From: Bacteroidaceae bacterium
GTDB taxonomy: Bacteria; Bacteroidota; Bacteroidia; Bacteroidales; Bacteroidaceae
Length of the DNA: 64,000 nt
Reading direction: 5' to 3'
NCBI GenBank assembly: GCA_017524545.1
Contig: JAFXVN010000041.1
Coordinates: 1 to 64,000 of the forward strand
Shown here one piece after another: positions 25,393 through 33,879 of the stretch. Each line of letters starts with the position of its first letter. The first letter of the stretch is position 1. The position numbers and the translations under genes were made by a program. A model generated the notes under the pieces. The model did no database searches, was not told the DNA's origin, and saw only the letters and a list, made by a program, of their open reading frames with translations.

Positions 25393-26202
25393 ATGAACGG
25401 ACATCACATCGAGCGCATTGAGATAGACGCTCTTTGGAATGGGCACAAGCACATCCGCTGGGACTTGCAGCCTGGTGTCAACATCCTGAGCGGCATCAAC
25501 GGCGTGGGCAAGAGCACAATTCTGAACCGTGTCATCATACACCTGCTTGACATCAACACAGAAGAGCGCAAGAACGACGGCGTGCATCTCACCTTCTCGC
25601 CCTCCGAAGCCACATCCATTGACTTCGATGTCATCCGTTCCTTCGACCGCCCCATTCTCTCCAGCGAGCTGATGAACAAGGTCACAGACGTTCAGCTCCA
25701 GACAGAACTCGACCTGCACATCTATCAGCTGCAGCGCAAATGGCTCGACTACCAGGTCAACCTCTCGAACCGCATGGTGGAGCTCTTCACCAGCCAAGAC
25801 CCGGAAGCCTCAGAGAAAGTGCGTGAGCTGGCAAGCGAAAAGGCGCATTTCCAGGACATCGTCGATGACCTCTTCCGAGAGACAGGCAAAACCATCAAGC
25901 GCGACCTGAACGAGATACACTTCGACAGCTACGGCGAGACCATTTCCCCCTATAAGCTTTCAAGCGGCGAGAAGCAAATGCTCATCATCCTGCTCACCGT
26001 ACTTGTGCAAAACCGCAAACCCTTCGTACTCTTCATGGACGAGCCAGAGGTCAGCCTGCACGTCGAATGGCAGCAACGACTGCTCGAACTCTTGATAGAC
26101 CTAAACCCAAATGCACAAATCATCCTCACGACGCACAGCCCCGCCGTCATTATGAACGGATGGAGCGACTGCGTGACAGACGTGGAGGACATTGAGGTAT
26201 GA
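25393..26202 (+). CDS. ABC/AAA15-type ATPase of a PARIS-like pair
   Basis: A 269-residue soluble ATPase of the SMC/ABC-like group with no membrane part. Walker A is GINGVGKST (residues 34-42), the signature LSSGEKQ (189-195), Walker B VLFMDEPE (212-219) and the H-loop TTHS (His248). The short insert between the halves (about 95-175) is helical and charged. ATPases of this build partner with DUF4435 or OLD-type TOPRIM proteins, as in PARIS AriA. The gene is sandwiched between the TIR-like gene (4-base gap) and the DUF4435 gene (4-base overlap). The ATG at 25393 places the first strand right at the N-terminus. Confidence 0.88.
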   Translation: MNGHHIERIEIDALWNGHKHIRWDLQPGVNILSGINGVGKSTILNRVIIHLLDINTEERKNDGVHLTFSPSEATSIDFDVIRSFDRPILSSELMNKVTDVQLQTELDLHIYQLQRKWLDYQVNLSNRMVELFTSQDPEASEKVRELASEKAHFQDIVDDLFRETGKTIKRDLNEIHFDSYGETISPYKLSSGEKQMLIILLTVLVQNRKPFVLFMDEPEVSLHVEWQQRLLELLIDLNPNAQIILTTHSPAVIMNGWSDCVTDVEDIEV

Positions 26203-27221
26203 AGCGACTGCAGGAACACCTTAATTCCAACTACATCGAGCTTGCTTCCCGACTTCGCCCGAAGGACACGCCCAGAAAGGTTGTGGCATACGTGGAGAGC
26301 TACGACGATGTGTTCTTTTGGCGTTCCGTCCTGCAGGACTTCGAGACCAAACAGCTCAAGTTTGAGGTGATGCTGCCATCGCGCCGCACCCTCAGCAAGG
26401 GGAAGAAGGCAGCCCTGATGAACCGCCTCGGCCCTTCTTTGGGCGACTACATGATAGCCTGCGTGGATGCCGACTACGACTACCTCATGCAAGGGGCGAC
26501 AGAGGTGAGCCGCACCCTGCTCTCCTCCCCCTACATCCTGCACACCTACGCATACGCCATCGAAAACTACCAGTGCTACGCCCCGGCACTGCACACAGCC
26601 TGCGTGATGAGCACGCTCAACGACCGCGACATCATCTCCCTTGAAGCCTTCATAGAGCAGTACAGCCTCACCGTATGGCCCCTTTTCGTCTGGAGCATCT
26701 GGCTGCACCGCTATGGTCACGCGAACACTTACACCATCACGGACTTTGCACAGACCGTCACCTTCCACGACATCAACCCCTGGCATCCAGAAAACGCCCT
26801 CGAACATCTCAGGGATCTTGTGAACAAAAAGGTTGCCTGGCTGCAACGAAGGTTTCCAAAGGCAAAGGATTCTTACCTGAAGCTGCGGAAAGACATGCAG
26901 GAAGTGCTTGGTATACGTCCTGCCGACACCTATTTATACATACAGGGGCACGCCCTCATGGATGGCGTGGTGTTGCCTTTGCTCACGCCTGTCTGCAACA
27001 TCCTGCGCAAGGAAAGGGAGAAGGAAATATCACAGCTTGCCCTGCACAGCCAGCAGAAGCAGAACGAGCTGTCCAGCTACCGCCACAGCCAATCGTCCAT
27101 CGACCTTATGCTTCGCAAGAGCACGGCCTTCAAGAACAGTGCACCATACAAAAAACTCCGTGAGGACATCGAACGCCTCACGGAGAATTTATTAGCCAAG
27201 AAGTCCAATCCTACTGCTTGA
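26199..27221 (+). CDS. DUF4435 (TOPRIM-like) protein, probable effector
   Basis: A 340-residue soluble protein. The N-terminal third has the TOPRIM-like acidic set of DUF4435: Glu33 in VAYVESYDD, Asp36-Asp37, and Asp90-x-Asp92 in ACVDADYDYL. AriB, the DUF4435 nuclease of PARIS, uses the equivalent Glu to cut host tRNA once released by its ATPase. The C-terminal half is helical, with a coiled region near REKEISQLALHSQQKQNEL. It overlaps the ATPase by ATGA, and its last 11 bases overlap the 3' end of the convergent PfkB gene. The function as an abortive-infection effector is inferred from family and context. Confidence 0.82.
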   Translation: MKRLQEHLNSNYIELASRLRPKDTPRKVVAYVESYDDVFFWRSVLQDFETKQLKFEVMLPSRRTLSKGKKAALMNRLGPSLGDYMIACVDADYDYLMQGATEVSRTLLSSPYILHTYAYAIENYQCYAPALHTACVMSTLNDRDIISLEAFIEQYSLTVWPLFVWSIWLHRYGHANTYTITDFAQTVTFHDINPWHPENALEHLRDLVNKKVAWLQRRFPKAKDSYLKLRKDMQEVLGIRPADTYLYIQGHALMDGVVLPLLTPVCNILRKEREKEISQLALHSQQKQNELSSYRHSQSSIDLMLRKSTAFKNSAPYKKLREDIERLTENLLAKKSNPTA

Positions 27222-28458
27222 GATACAGGTCGTAAAGTTCCTGAAGGTGTGATAGCTTTTCGCCCTCCTTTTGTTCAAAGTAGGTGCCGCCATAGTAGAA
27301 GCAGGCGAAACCGCCCGAGACAATGCCCCAGCGACAAGCCTCACGAAGATCAAAAAGCCTCTCCCCTGCCCTCTCCAAAAGAGAGGGAGATGTGTTGTGG
27401 CATTGTTTCACCCCTCCTTTGGAGGGGATGGGGGAGGCTGCTATTTGGCGTGCCAAGGAACCTATGACACCGCCTGCAAAGTTGTCGCCGCAACCTGTGC
27501 TGTCACCCTTCTTGCCCTGCTTTAGGGCTTCGCTGACGGCTTTCGAGACGGGCATTGTCTGCTCCTCAACCTTGCCAAAGAGCGGACTGTCCGCCCATAG
27601 GCTGACATCCTTGGCACCATTGGTGACGAGCACTGCTCCTGTCCCTTTCTCGCGGAAGAAAGCAATGGCAGAGGGAATATCACTGCACCCACTGAGACGT
27701 AGTGCTTCTTCATGGTCAACAAGAAGCAGGTCAATATATTGATAACTCTCGTCGCTGTCGCCCATCGGCCACCGTTCGCCCGGATGTTCCTTCTCGCTGA
27801 GGAAGTCATATACGGTGTTAACAACGGTGACACGACCTTTTGCCTTGGCCTTCTTGAGCATCGCACAAAGTCCACCATGAATGCGAGGCACGAGAGCAGT
27901 TGAGCCAAAGACGCAGATATCGCTCTCGTAGAAGCTTTCATCGACCTCTTCGGGCAGATAGTGCCACGATGCCCCGATGGTGTTCACGAAGGTGCGTTCG
28001 CCGTGCCCATTGTCATAGTTCGGGTCGGAAAGCACGCTTGTAGAAGCCGTCTCGCTGTCCTTTTGTATGCGATAATGGCTGAGGTCGAGCTTTGTCTGAT
28101 GAAGCTTCTGCATGATATTGTCTGCCACGTCATCGTCGCCACAGCAGCCATAGAAGCTTACTTCGCTCTCCTCGCAGGCAAGCTGGGAAGCATTGATGAG
28201 CGCGACAATGCAGGGACCGCCGATGTTCTCGTTGACCGGCTGTTGTCCTTCGGTAAGCGAAGGAAGGATTTCCGTTGCAAAGCGTTCTCCTGCAAATCGC
28301 TCCAGCTCCTCCTCGAAGGTGAGCTTGCCTGGCTCCAACCCGCCATCGCCAGCCTTTTTGCTCAAGTACTTGCGGAAAACGTCCGACTGGAAGTTAACAT
28401 TGTCGTAGATGCGGTCGAGCAGGCAGCACCCGACGCCTGAGATACGAACTTTATTCAT
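27211..28458 (-). CDS. PfkB-family carbohydrate kinase
   Basis: A 415-residue ribokinase-type sugar kinase, longer than the usual 300-340. The N-terminal RISGVGCCLLDRIYD, the substrate-lid region GGPCIVALINAS, and the anion-hole/catalytic motif GDSTGCGDNFAGG (318-330, base Asp325) are present. Residues 340-369 are an insertion (ASPIPSKGG to ERAGERLF) encoded by two copies of the dispersed palindrome. The upstream neighbour in the same operon, nine bases away, is a D-lyxose isomerase-like enzyme, so a ketose such as xylulose or fructose is a reasonable substrate. Its 3' end overlaps the DUF4435 gene. Confidence 0.9.
   Translation of the reverse strand: MNKVRISGVGCCLLDRIYDNVNFQSDVFRKYLSKKAGDGGLEPGKLTFEEELERFAGERFATEILPSLTEGQQPVNENIGGPCIVALINASQLACEESEVSFYGCCGDDDVADNIMQKLHQTKLDLSHYRIQKDSETASTSVLSDPNYDNGHGERTFVNTIGASWHYLPEEVDESFYESDICVFGSTALVPRIHGGLCAMLKKAKAKGRVTVVNTVYDFLSEKEHPGERWPMGDSDESYQYIDLLLVDHEEALRLSGCSDIPSAIAFFREKGTGAVLVTNGAKDVSLWADSPLFGKVEEQTMPVSKAVSEALKQGKKGDSTGCGDNFAGGVIGSLARQIAASPIPSKGGVKQCHNTSPSLLERAGERLFDLREACRWGIVSGGFACFYYGGTYFEQKEGEKLSHLQELYDLYLKQ
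27357..27389 (-). repeat. In-frame palindromic element in the PfkB gene, distal copy
   Basis: The coding strand TCTCCCTCTCTTTTGGAGAG forms a stem (CCCTCTC with GAGAGGG nearby) and encodes S-P-S-L-L-E-R. Confidence 0.6.
27409..27440 (-). repeat. In-frame palindromic element in the PfkB gene, proximal copy
   Basis: The coding strand CCCCATCCCCTCCAAAGGAG encodes the core of A-S-P-I-P-S-K-G-G; the C10 protease at 40.6 kb carries A-S-P-I-P-S-Q-G-G from the same element in the same phase. Confidence 0.75.
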
Positions 28459-28467
28459 TGCTAACCT

Positions 28468-29145
28468 CTAATTAAGGAACTTCCCATAGTCGGAGCAAAG
28501 GAGGTGCAGTGGCGCTTCGTCTTCCTCTATTTCGGGGAAGCGGCCTACCGGCTCAAAGAAGCGGTTGTCTGTGGTGTCGTCGTTGCACTGGCTCACTTCG
28601 CCCACCATCACCTTGCCTTTGCCAGGCTCGCCGTAGAAGCGGTGATAGAGATACTGCTCCATGCAGATGCTCTGCCCCGGATGCAGGATGACTTTTCCGC
28701 CCGGCTCCATCACATGCTCTATGCCGTCGATGCGGTAGTGCACGGGAGTGTCGGCAAACTGCTCATTCTTGTCGGCATTGTAGAGTTCGATGACCAGATT
28801 GCCACCGCCACGATTGATGATGTCCTCCATCTTCGACCAGTGGAAGTGCATCGGTGTCTCCTGGTTCTCCTCCACAATCATAATTTTCTCGGCGTATGGC
28901 TTCTTATCGACACCATACTTGCCGTTGCGGATGGTGAAGAGGAAGAGGCCGCAACGCTTGAAGTCGCCCGAGCCGAAGTCCGTAATGTCCCAGCCGAGCA
29001 TACGCTCCACGATGTAATCCACTTTCTCGCGATTAGCCTTCCAGTCGGCAAGGCTCCATTCTGCCCATTCGGGCAACACAAACTGCCGTGAGGCCAAGAA
29101 TGACTTGGCCTCGCGGAGAATTTGATTGATTTCGCTACGTTTCAT
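28468..29145 (-). CDS. D-lyxose/D-mannose ketol-isomerase family protein
   Basis: A 225-residue cupin-fold sugar isomerase. The likely Mn-binding set is His100 and His102 in PMHFHW, Glu107 in KMEDI, and His168 in EQYLYHRF. The family interconverts D-lyxose and D-xylulose, and sometimes mannose and fructose. It precedes the PfkB kinase by nine bases, so the pair would isomerise then phosphorylate a ketose. It begins 21 bases after the stop of the degP-like gene, which is on the same strand, so read-through from that promoter is possible. Confidence 0.87.
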   Translation of the reverse strand: MKRSEINQILREAKSFLASRQFVLPEWAEWSLADWKANREKVDYIVERMLGWDITDFGSGDFKRCGLFLFTIRNGKYGVDKKPYAEKIMIVEENQETPMHFHWSKMEDIINRGGGNLVIELYNADKNEQFADTPVHYRIDGIEHVMEPGGKVILHPGQSICMEQYLYHRFYGEPGKGKVMVGEVSQCNDDTTDNRFFEPVGRFPEIEEDEAPLHLLCSDYGKFLN

Positions 29146-29166
29146 GTTATTAGGTATTAGGGGTAA

Positions 29167-30654
29167 TTATTCATTGAGGTCGATGACGAAGCTTACCTTG
29201 CGTCCGCTCGGTGTGATGGCCTTTATCCAAAGTGTGCGGTCGGTGCTTTGGTTGGCGCTCTTCACGGCTTCTTCCCAGTCCTCCACAGTCTGCATCTTCT
29301 GGTCGTTGACCTGCAGGATGATAGTGCCTTTGCTTGCACCGGCAGTCTTCATCTTGCCGTTACGTATTGCATTGATGGTCAAGCCGTAGTTGATGCCCAG
29401 AGCCTTCATCTCTTCCTCGCTGACAGGCTTCAGGTTGACACCCATCTGGTCGAGATCCACTTCCTCCATCACCTTCGTTGTGCCTTGCGTGTTGCGCAGC
29501 GTGACACTTATCTTGTGCTCTTTCTTGCCGCGCTTGTAGGTGACATTCACCTTGTCGCCCGGACGGTGCTGGGTAATGGCTTCCTGCAGCTCGGACATCT
29601 TCTTCACATGCTTGCCATCGAAGTCTGTAATCACGTCGCCCTTCTGGAGGCCGGCCTCTTCTGCGGCACTGGCTTCAACCACCTTGTCGATATAGACACC
29701 TTCCACGACATCCACATCGGGTTCGTTGCCCTTCGCCCTCTCGCTGTCAATCCAGTTCGAGACATCAATGCCCTGTACACCCAACACAGCTCTCTGCACG
29801 GTGCCATAGACCTTCAGGTCGGCCACCACCTTGTTCATGATGCTTGTAGGGATAGCAAAGCCGTAGCCACTGTAGCTGCCTGTCTGACTGTAGAGCATCG
29901 CATTGATGCCCACCAGCTCGCCGCGCTCGTTGACAAGGGCGCCGCCGCTGTTGCCGCTGTTGATGGCAGCATCCGTCTGGATGAAGCTTTCTATGCTGTT
30001 GGCACCAAGCGAACGCGCTTTGGCACTGACGATGCCGGCTGTGACGGTGCTTGTCAGGTTGAAGGGGTTGCCCACTGCCAGCACCCACTGGCCGAGCTTC
30101 AGGTCGTCGCTGTTGCCTATCTTGATGGCAGGCAGATTCTTCGCGTCAATCTTGATGAGCGCAAGGTCTGTCGTAGCGTCGCAACCGATGATGCGGCCCT
30201 TGAACTCGCGGTTGTCGTTCAGCTTCACCTCAATCTCGTCGGCCTCGCCCACCACATGGTTGTTCGTCACGATGTAGCCGTCGGTACTGATAATCACACC
30301 GCTGCCTGCGGCATGGCGGTCTGGCTGCTTGTACTCGCGCTGCTGGGGCTGACGGCCTCCGAAGCCGAAGAAGTCGCCGAAGAAGTCGCTGAACGGATCC
30401 TGCACCTGCACACGCTGTGTCTTGCCCGTCTGCGTTACCTTAATATATACCACAGATTCCACTGCACTCTCTGCCGCCCCGGTCAAATCCACCAGTCCGC
30501 CAGGAGCTGATGCTGGAGCAGGCATGGCTGCCACGGGTTCGTTTGCGAAAGGCTGACTCTTTGATGCCGTTCCTCTAACCACAGCACCAGTAACTGCACT
30601 GCTGCCCAACACAAGGAGGGCTGCACCAATCCAATTCTTAGTTGTCTGTTTCAT
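29167..30654 (-). CDS. degP: Periplasmic serine protease of the DegP/HtrA (Do) family
   Basis: A 495-residue envelope quality-control protease. The N-terminal hydrophobic segment (NWIGAALLVLGSSAVTGAVV) is a signal or anchor. The trypsin-like triad is His133 (TNNHVV), Asp163 (TTDLALIK) and Ser236 (NSGNSGGAL). Two PDZ domains follow, with EEAGLQKGDVITDFDG at the first and a TIILQVNDQKM stretch in the second. A disordered Gly/Phe/Gln-rich loop lies at about residues 88-112, as in other Do proteases. It likely trims misfolded envelope proteins, including failed secretion cargo. Its promoter box lies about 90 bases upstream. Confidence 0.95.
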   Translation of the reverse strand: MKQTTKNWIGAALLVLGSSAVTGAVVRGTASKSQPFANEPVAAMPAPASAPGGLVDLTGAAESAVESVVYIKVTQTGKTQRVQVQDPFSDFFGDFFGFGGRQPQQREYKQPDRHAAGSGVIISTDGYIVTNNHVVGEADEIEVKLNDNREFKGRIIGCDATTDLALIKIDAKNLPAIKIGNSDDLKLGQWVLAVGNPFNLTSTVTAGIVSAKARSLGANSIESFIQTDAAINSGNSGGALVNERGELVGINAMLYSQTGSYSGYGFAIPTSIMNKVVADLKVYGTVQRAVLGVQGIDVSNWIDSERAKGNEPDVDVVEGVYIDKVVEASAAEEAGLQKGDVITDFDGKHVKKMSELQEAITQHRPGDKVNVTYKRGKKEHKISVTLRNTQGTTKVMEEVDLDQMGVNLKPVSEEEMKALGINYGLTINAIRNGKMKTAGASKGTIILQVNDQKMQTVEDWEEAVKSANQSTDRTLWIKAITPSGRKVSFVIDLNE

Positions 30655-30739
30655 AACTTCTTTTATTTTTATTATTTATTCATTTATCATTTACTGTTTG
30701 CGATTCGCGGATTCCTCCGTTTCTCGTTTGTTCTCGCTG

Positions 30740-30747
30740 CAAAGATA
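30740..30747 (-). promoter_or_regulatory. Bacteroidetes -7 box for degP
   Basis: TATCTTTG on the minus strand, 86 bases before the start codon. Confidence 0.55.
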
Positions 30748-30892
30748 TGATATTTTCTTCATTCCCCCGCTTTTTCCTTTTAACCTTTTCACCTTTTCAC
30801 CTTTTAATTAACGGTTCTTAAACCGCCCCGAAACGTTTTTCACATTCCTTTGCACAGCACAGGACACTGCACATATACGCAGGCTTCGTACT

Positions 30893-30966
30893 GGAATTAG
30901 GCACGCTGTGCAAGGGAATTAGGCACGCTGCGTAGAAGAATTAGGCACGCTGCGCAAGGGAATTAG
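30893..30966. repeat. Tandem array B-type: three and a half units of about 22 bp
   Basis: Units read GGAATTAGGCACGCTGTGCA with small changes and lengths of 22, 23 and 21 bases, then a partial GGAATTAG. The GGCACGCTGYGC core matches the units at 12720-12763. It lies between the divergent degP and rnpB, about 55 bases upstream of the rnpB promoter. The rest of this 386-base gap holds CCTTTTCACC words and no gene. Confidence 0.85.
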
Positions 30967-31020
30967 ACTCAAATAGATATATTTTTTCACCTTTCACTTT
31001 TCGCTTTACATTTTTCTTCG

Positions 31021-31028
31021 TACCTTTG
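31021..31028 (+). promoter_or_regulatory. Bacteroidetes -7 box for rnpB
   Basis: TACCTTTG, about 13-20 bases ahead of the predicted 5' end of the RNase P RNA, the spacing expected for a -7 box. Confidence 0.7.
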
Positions 31029-31040
31029 TCGCCAGAAACA

Positions 31041-31463
31041 GACAGTGAACCGGCTTGTCGCTGCTCTGCCCGGCTGCAACAGGTCGTGACAGAGGAGAGG
31101 AAAGTCCGGGCAACGCAGGGCATCCCGCTTCCTAACAGGAAGAGGTCCGCAAGGGTCAGTCAGTGCAGAAGAGAACGACCGCCCGTCATAATGTGATAAT
31201 GTTGAAGCGTTAAGATGGGTAAGGGTGAGAAGGTGGGGTAAGAGCCCACCAGACCGGCAGCGATGTCGGTGCTGTGCACTCCGAGAGTTGAAAGTTCATG
31301 TAAACCGGCGAAACTTTAGTCCGACGCGAGAAGGCAGAGAGAGAGGGCGGCCCGTCCGAGCCGGAGGGTAGAACGATAGAGGACAGCGGCGACGCTGCCC
31401 GTAGATAAATGGCAAGCATTTCCCCTCGGGGAAATACAGAACCCGGCTTACAGGTTCACTGGC
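31041..31463 (+). ncRNA. rnpB: RNase P RNA, bacterial class A
   Basis: The catalytic RNA that removes 5' leaders from pre-tRNAs. The universally conserved P4 5' block, GAGGAAAGTCCGGGC, is at about 31096-31110, and its 3' partner ACAGAACCCGGCTTA is at 31437-31451. The ends pair as P1 (CAGTGAAC with GTTCACTG). Other landmarks include AGGTCCGCAAGGGTCAG and the CCCTCGGGG stem near the 3' end. A T-run, TTATTTT, follows directly. The ends are set by P1 pairing and are accurate to a few bases. Confidence 0.95.
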
Positions 31464-31468
31464 TTATT

Positions 31469-31567
31469 TTAGTTCATAGTTCATAGTTCACAGTTAAGGC
31501 TCTGCCTTTGAACGGAACGGGCCAACAACTATCAACTATGAATTATGAACTATGAATTATGAACTAC
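31469..31567. repeat. Inverted pair of AACTATGAATTATGAAC words
   Basis: AGTTCATAGTTCATAGTTCA at the left and ACTATGAATTATGAACTATG at the right are complementary, so the space between rnpB and yihY can fold into a long hairpin. The right arm contains the first candidate start codon of yihY. Confidence 0.65.
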
Positions 31568-32848
31568 ATAACTATGGTTAGTCTGGAACATATCTGGAGC
31601 GTCAACGAGAAGCGGCTCAGCCGGATGGAACGGATAGGGCTGATGGTGCTGAAGCGGTTCGTCATCACTTGGGAATGCATCACCAAGAACCACATCATGA
31701 ACTACGCTTCCTCCCTCACCTACAGCAGTATGCTGGCTGCCGTTCCTGTGCTTGCTATCATCTTCGCCATAGCCCGGGGCTTCGGCTTCGATGCCATCAT
31801 AGAGACGAAGCTAAGAAGCTCATTCGAAAGCAACCAGGACATTGCCGACACGATTCTCTACTTCGTGGAGTCCTACCTACAGCACACCAAGGGCGGTGTC
31901 TTCATCGGCATCGGCCTGATTTTCCTGCTCTACACCCTGCTCTCTCTGACCGCCAACATCGAACAAGCTTTCAACACCATCTGGTATGTGAAGCGTTCGC
32001 GCACCATCTACCGTCAGATTATCGATTATATCGGCATCTTCATACTTCTGCCCTTTGTCGTGGTCATCACCAGCGGTCTGAACATCTTCCTGCAGACATT
32101 CTCCACGCTGCTGCCCGACACACAGCTCCTGAGCAAGACGATGTCGTTTGTCCTGCATGTCTCGCCCATCTTTTTTGCTGTGCTCATCTTCATGCTGCTC
32201 TTCAAGTTGATGCCCAACACGCAAGTCAAATGGCGACATACCATCCTGCCAAGCATCCTGACGGGAATAGTTTTCATGGCTGTGGAGTGGCTGTATGTCC
32301 ACTACCAGATTAAGCTGAGTGCATACAATGCCATCTACGGGTCGTTTGCAGCCATTCCGCTCTTCATGCTGTGGATGCAGATTTCGTGGTACATCTGCTT
32401 GTTCGGTGCACAGCTCTGCTATGCCAACCAACGCCTGCAGACCTACGCCTTCGAGCGTATCAGCGACGAACTGAGCCGCCGCTACCGCGACACACTCATT
32501 CTGCTGCTTATGAACCGCATCTGCAAGCACTTCGCCTCTGGCTTGAAGCCTTTCACGGCACATCGACTTGCCGTCAACACGCACCTGCCCGACAGTCTCG
32601 TAGGCATTCTGCTCGACGAGCTGACGCGCGTCGGACTGCTTGTCGAGGCGCACAATGAACCGGGCGACGAGCCATACTATCTGCCGGCAATCGACATCCA
32701 CCGCATCACGGTCGGGATGGTCACCCGCCGCATCGACTCCCACGGCATAGAAAACCCCTCCCTCGTCTGGCAAACAGGGACACCCGAATGGAATGCCCTG
32801 CGAAGCCTTCGCAACGAAAACGAGGATGCACTCCTGATTGATTTATAG
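31559..32848 (+). CDS. YihY/BrkB-family inner-membrane protein
   Basis: A 429-residue membrane protein of the YihY (formerly RNase BN) family. The N-terminal cytoplasmic part is followed by about six membrane segments, with family motifs NYASSLTYSSMLAAVPVLA, TANIEQAFNTIW and FAAIPLFMLWMQISWYICLFGAQL. The C-terminal 120 residues are soluble and look like a small winged-helix region (LVGILLDELTRVGLLVEA). The function is not established for the family. The first ATG lies in an ATGAACTATGAATT repeat; the next in-frame ATG (31574) is an equally good start. Confidence 0.9.
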   Translation: MNYITMVSLEHIWSVNEKRLSRMERIGLMVLKRFVITWECITKNHIMNYASSLTYSSMLAAVPVLAIIFAIARGFGFDAIIETKLRSSFESNQDIADTILYFVESYLQHTKGGVFIGIGLIFLLYTLLSLTANIEQAFNTIWYVKRSRTIYRQIIDYIGIFILLPFVVVITSGLNIFLQTFSTLLPDTQLLSKTMSFVLHVSPIFFAVLIFMLLFKLMPNTQVKWRHTILPSILTGIVFMAVEWLYVHYQIKLSAYNAIYGSFAAIPLFMLWMQISWYICLFGAQLCYANQRLQTYAFERISDELSRRYRDTLILLLMNRICKHFASGLKPFTAHRLAVNTHLPDSLVGILLDELTRVGLLVEAHNEPGDEPYYLPAIDIHRITVGMVTRRIDSHGIENPSLVWQTGTPEWNALRSLRNENEDALLIDL

Positions 32849-32854
32849 TTTCTG

Positions 32855-32894
32855 TTTCGTTATCACGACATCACGTTATAACGTCATAACGAAA
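32855..32894. terminator. Hairpin between convergent yihY and ispE
   Basis: TTTCGTTATCACG and CGTCATAACGAAA pair over 13 positions with one mismatch; the loop itself contains CGTTATAACG. It ends at the ispE stop codon and may stop transcription from both sides. Confidence 0.55.
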
Positions 32895-33719
32895 TCATAG
32901 CGAAAAGACCCTGCAGAAATGCTCTGCGAAAATCTCCTCGCAGGTAGGACGCGAACGGAACAGGCCATAGATAGTGCTACCGCTGCCACTCATTGACGCA
33001 TACGCTGCGCCTTGGCGATACAACGCCTGCTTGATGTCGGAAAGAAGCGGATGGTTGGAGAAGATGCTCTCCTCGAAATCGTTCTCCATTCTGCCCTGCC
33101 ATTGTCCGACGGGCAGCTTTGCCGTCTCAAGCAGAGAGCAGACAGGCTGATGAGGGTGTACTCCTGCGTATGCCTCGCGAGTAGAGACATACACTTCCGG
33201 CTTCACAAGCATCAAATACCATCCGCTCAAACTCAGCGAGATAGGCGTAAACACATCACCTGTTCCTTCAGCATAAAGAGGACGCGGATTGACGAAGAAA
33301 GGACAGTCTGCCCCTAACCTTGCCACAAGCATCTCCATCCGTTCCTCAGAGAGGGAAAGGCCATAGATTTCCGACAGGGACCTGACCATGCACGCTGCAT
33401 CACTGCTGCCGCCTCCAAGCCCTGCTCCACTGGGGATGACCTTAAGCAAATCGATAGAGAGCGGAGGCACAGCGAAGCCCTCCTGCCGCAAGAGCCGCAC
33501 GGCACGCAAAACAAGATTGTCCTGCACGTCGCCCTCCAACGGGTTTCCACCCAGTGTCAAGACATCCTCGTCCTCACCTTCCCTTATCGTCAATTCGTCG
33601 TAGAGCGGCACAGGATAGAAGATTGTCTGAAGGTTGTGGTAGCCATCAGGACGGCGTTCCGTAATGTTCAGCCCAAGGTTTATTTTACAACATGTCTTTG
33701 TGCAGTAAGGTTTGTTCAT
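32895..33719 (-). CDS. ispE: 4-diphosphocytidyl-2-C-methyl-D-erythritol kinase
   Basis: A 274-residue GHMP kinase of the MEP isoprenoid pathway; it phosphorylates CDP-ME with ATP. The N-terminus (CCKINLGLNITERRPDGYHN) has the substrate-binding Lys and Asn-Leu-Gly, and the glycine-rich GHMP loop is IPSGAGLGGGSSDAAC. The C-terminal SMSGSGSTIYGLF is the third GHMP motif. I chose the ATG at 33719 because the upstream codons (rich in Cys and Thr) precede the conserved first strand and overlap the promoter region. A TATCTTTG box lies 32-39 bases upstream. Confidence 0.95.
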   Translation of the reverse strand: MNKPYCTKTCCKINLGLNITERRPDGYHNLQTIFYPVPLYDELTIREGEDEDVLTLGGNPLEGDVQDNLVLRAVRLLRQEGFAVPPLSIDLLKVIPSGAGLGGGSSDAACMVRSLSEIYGLSLSEERMEMLVARLGADCPFFVNPRPLYAEGTGDVFTPISLSLSGWYLMLVKPEVYVSTREAYAGVHPHQPVCSLLETAKLPVGQWQGRMENDFEESIFSNHPLLSDIKQALYRQGAAYASMSGSGSTIYGLFRSRPTCEEIFAEHFCRVFSL

Positions 33720-33750
33720 ATTATTTGCGGTTTTTGTGTCAATTGCTGTA

Positions 33751-33758
33751 CAAAGATA
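33751..33758 (-). promoter_or_regulatory. Bacteroidetes -7 box for ispE
   Basis: TATCTTTG on the minus strand, 32 bases before the ispE ATG. With the box at 33855 it forms a divergent promoter pair. Confidence 0.6.
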
Positions 33759-33854
33759 ACACTTATCATGCAAAAACAAATACTTTGGAAGACTTTTTTG
33801 TGCAAATACATAAAATCCCTTCTAATATAATTATGTATTATGCACAAAAAAACG

Positions 33855-33862
33855 TATCTTTG
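33855..33862 (+). promoter_or_regulatory. Bacteroidetes -7 box for rseC-rnf
   Basis: TATCTTTG, 18 bases before the rseC ATG, giving a very short leader. It probably drives the whole rseC-rnfBCDGEA operon. Confidence 0.65.
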
Positions 33863-33879
33863 CGCATCTATGTCATAAA

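Noticed and set aside
24861..27221. The TIR-like operon as a standard Thoeris system
   Set aside because: Thoeris needs ThsA, with a SIR2 or other NAD-using effector. None is present; the partner genes are an ABC-type ATPase and a DUF4435 protein.
31034..31470. Small open frames inside the RNase P RNA
   Set aside because: The region has the conserved P4 and P1 elements of rnpB; short frames within it have no support.
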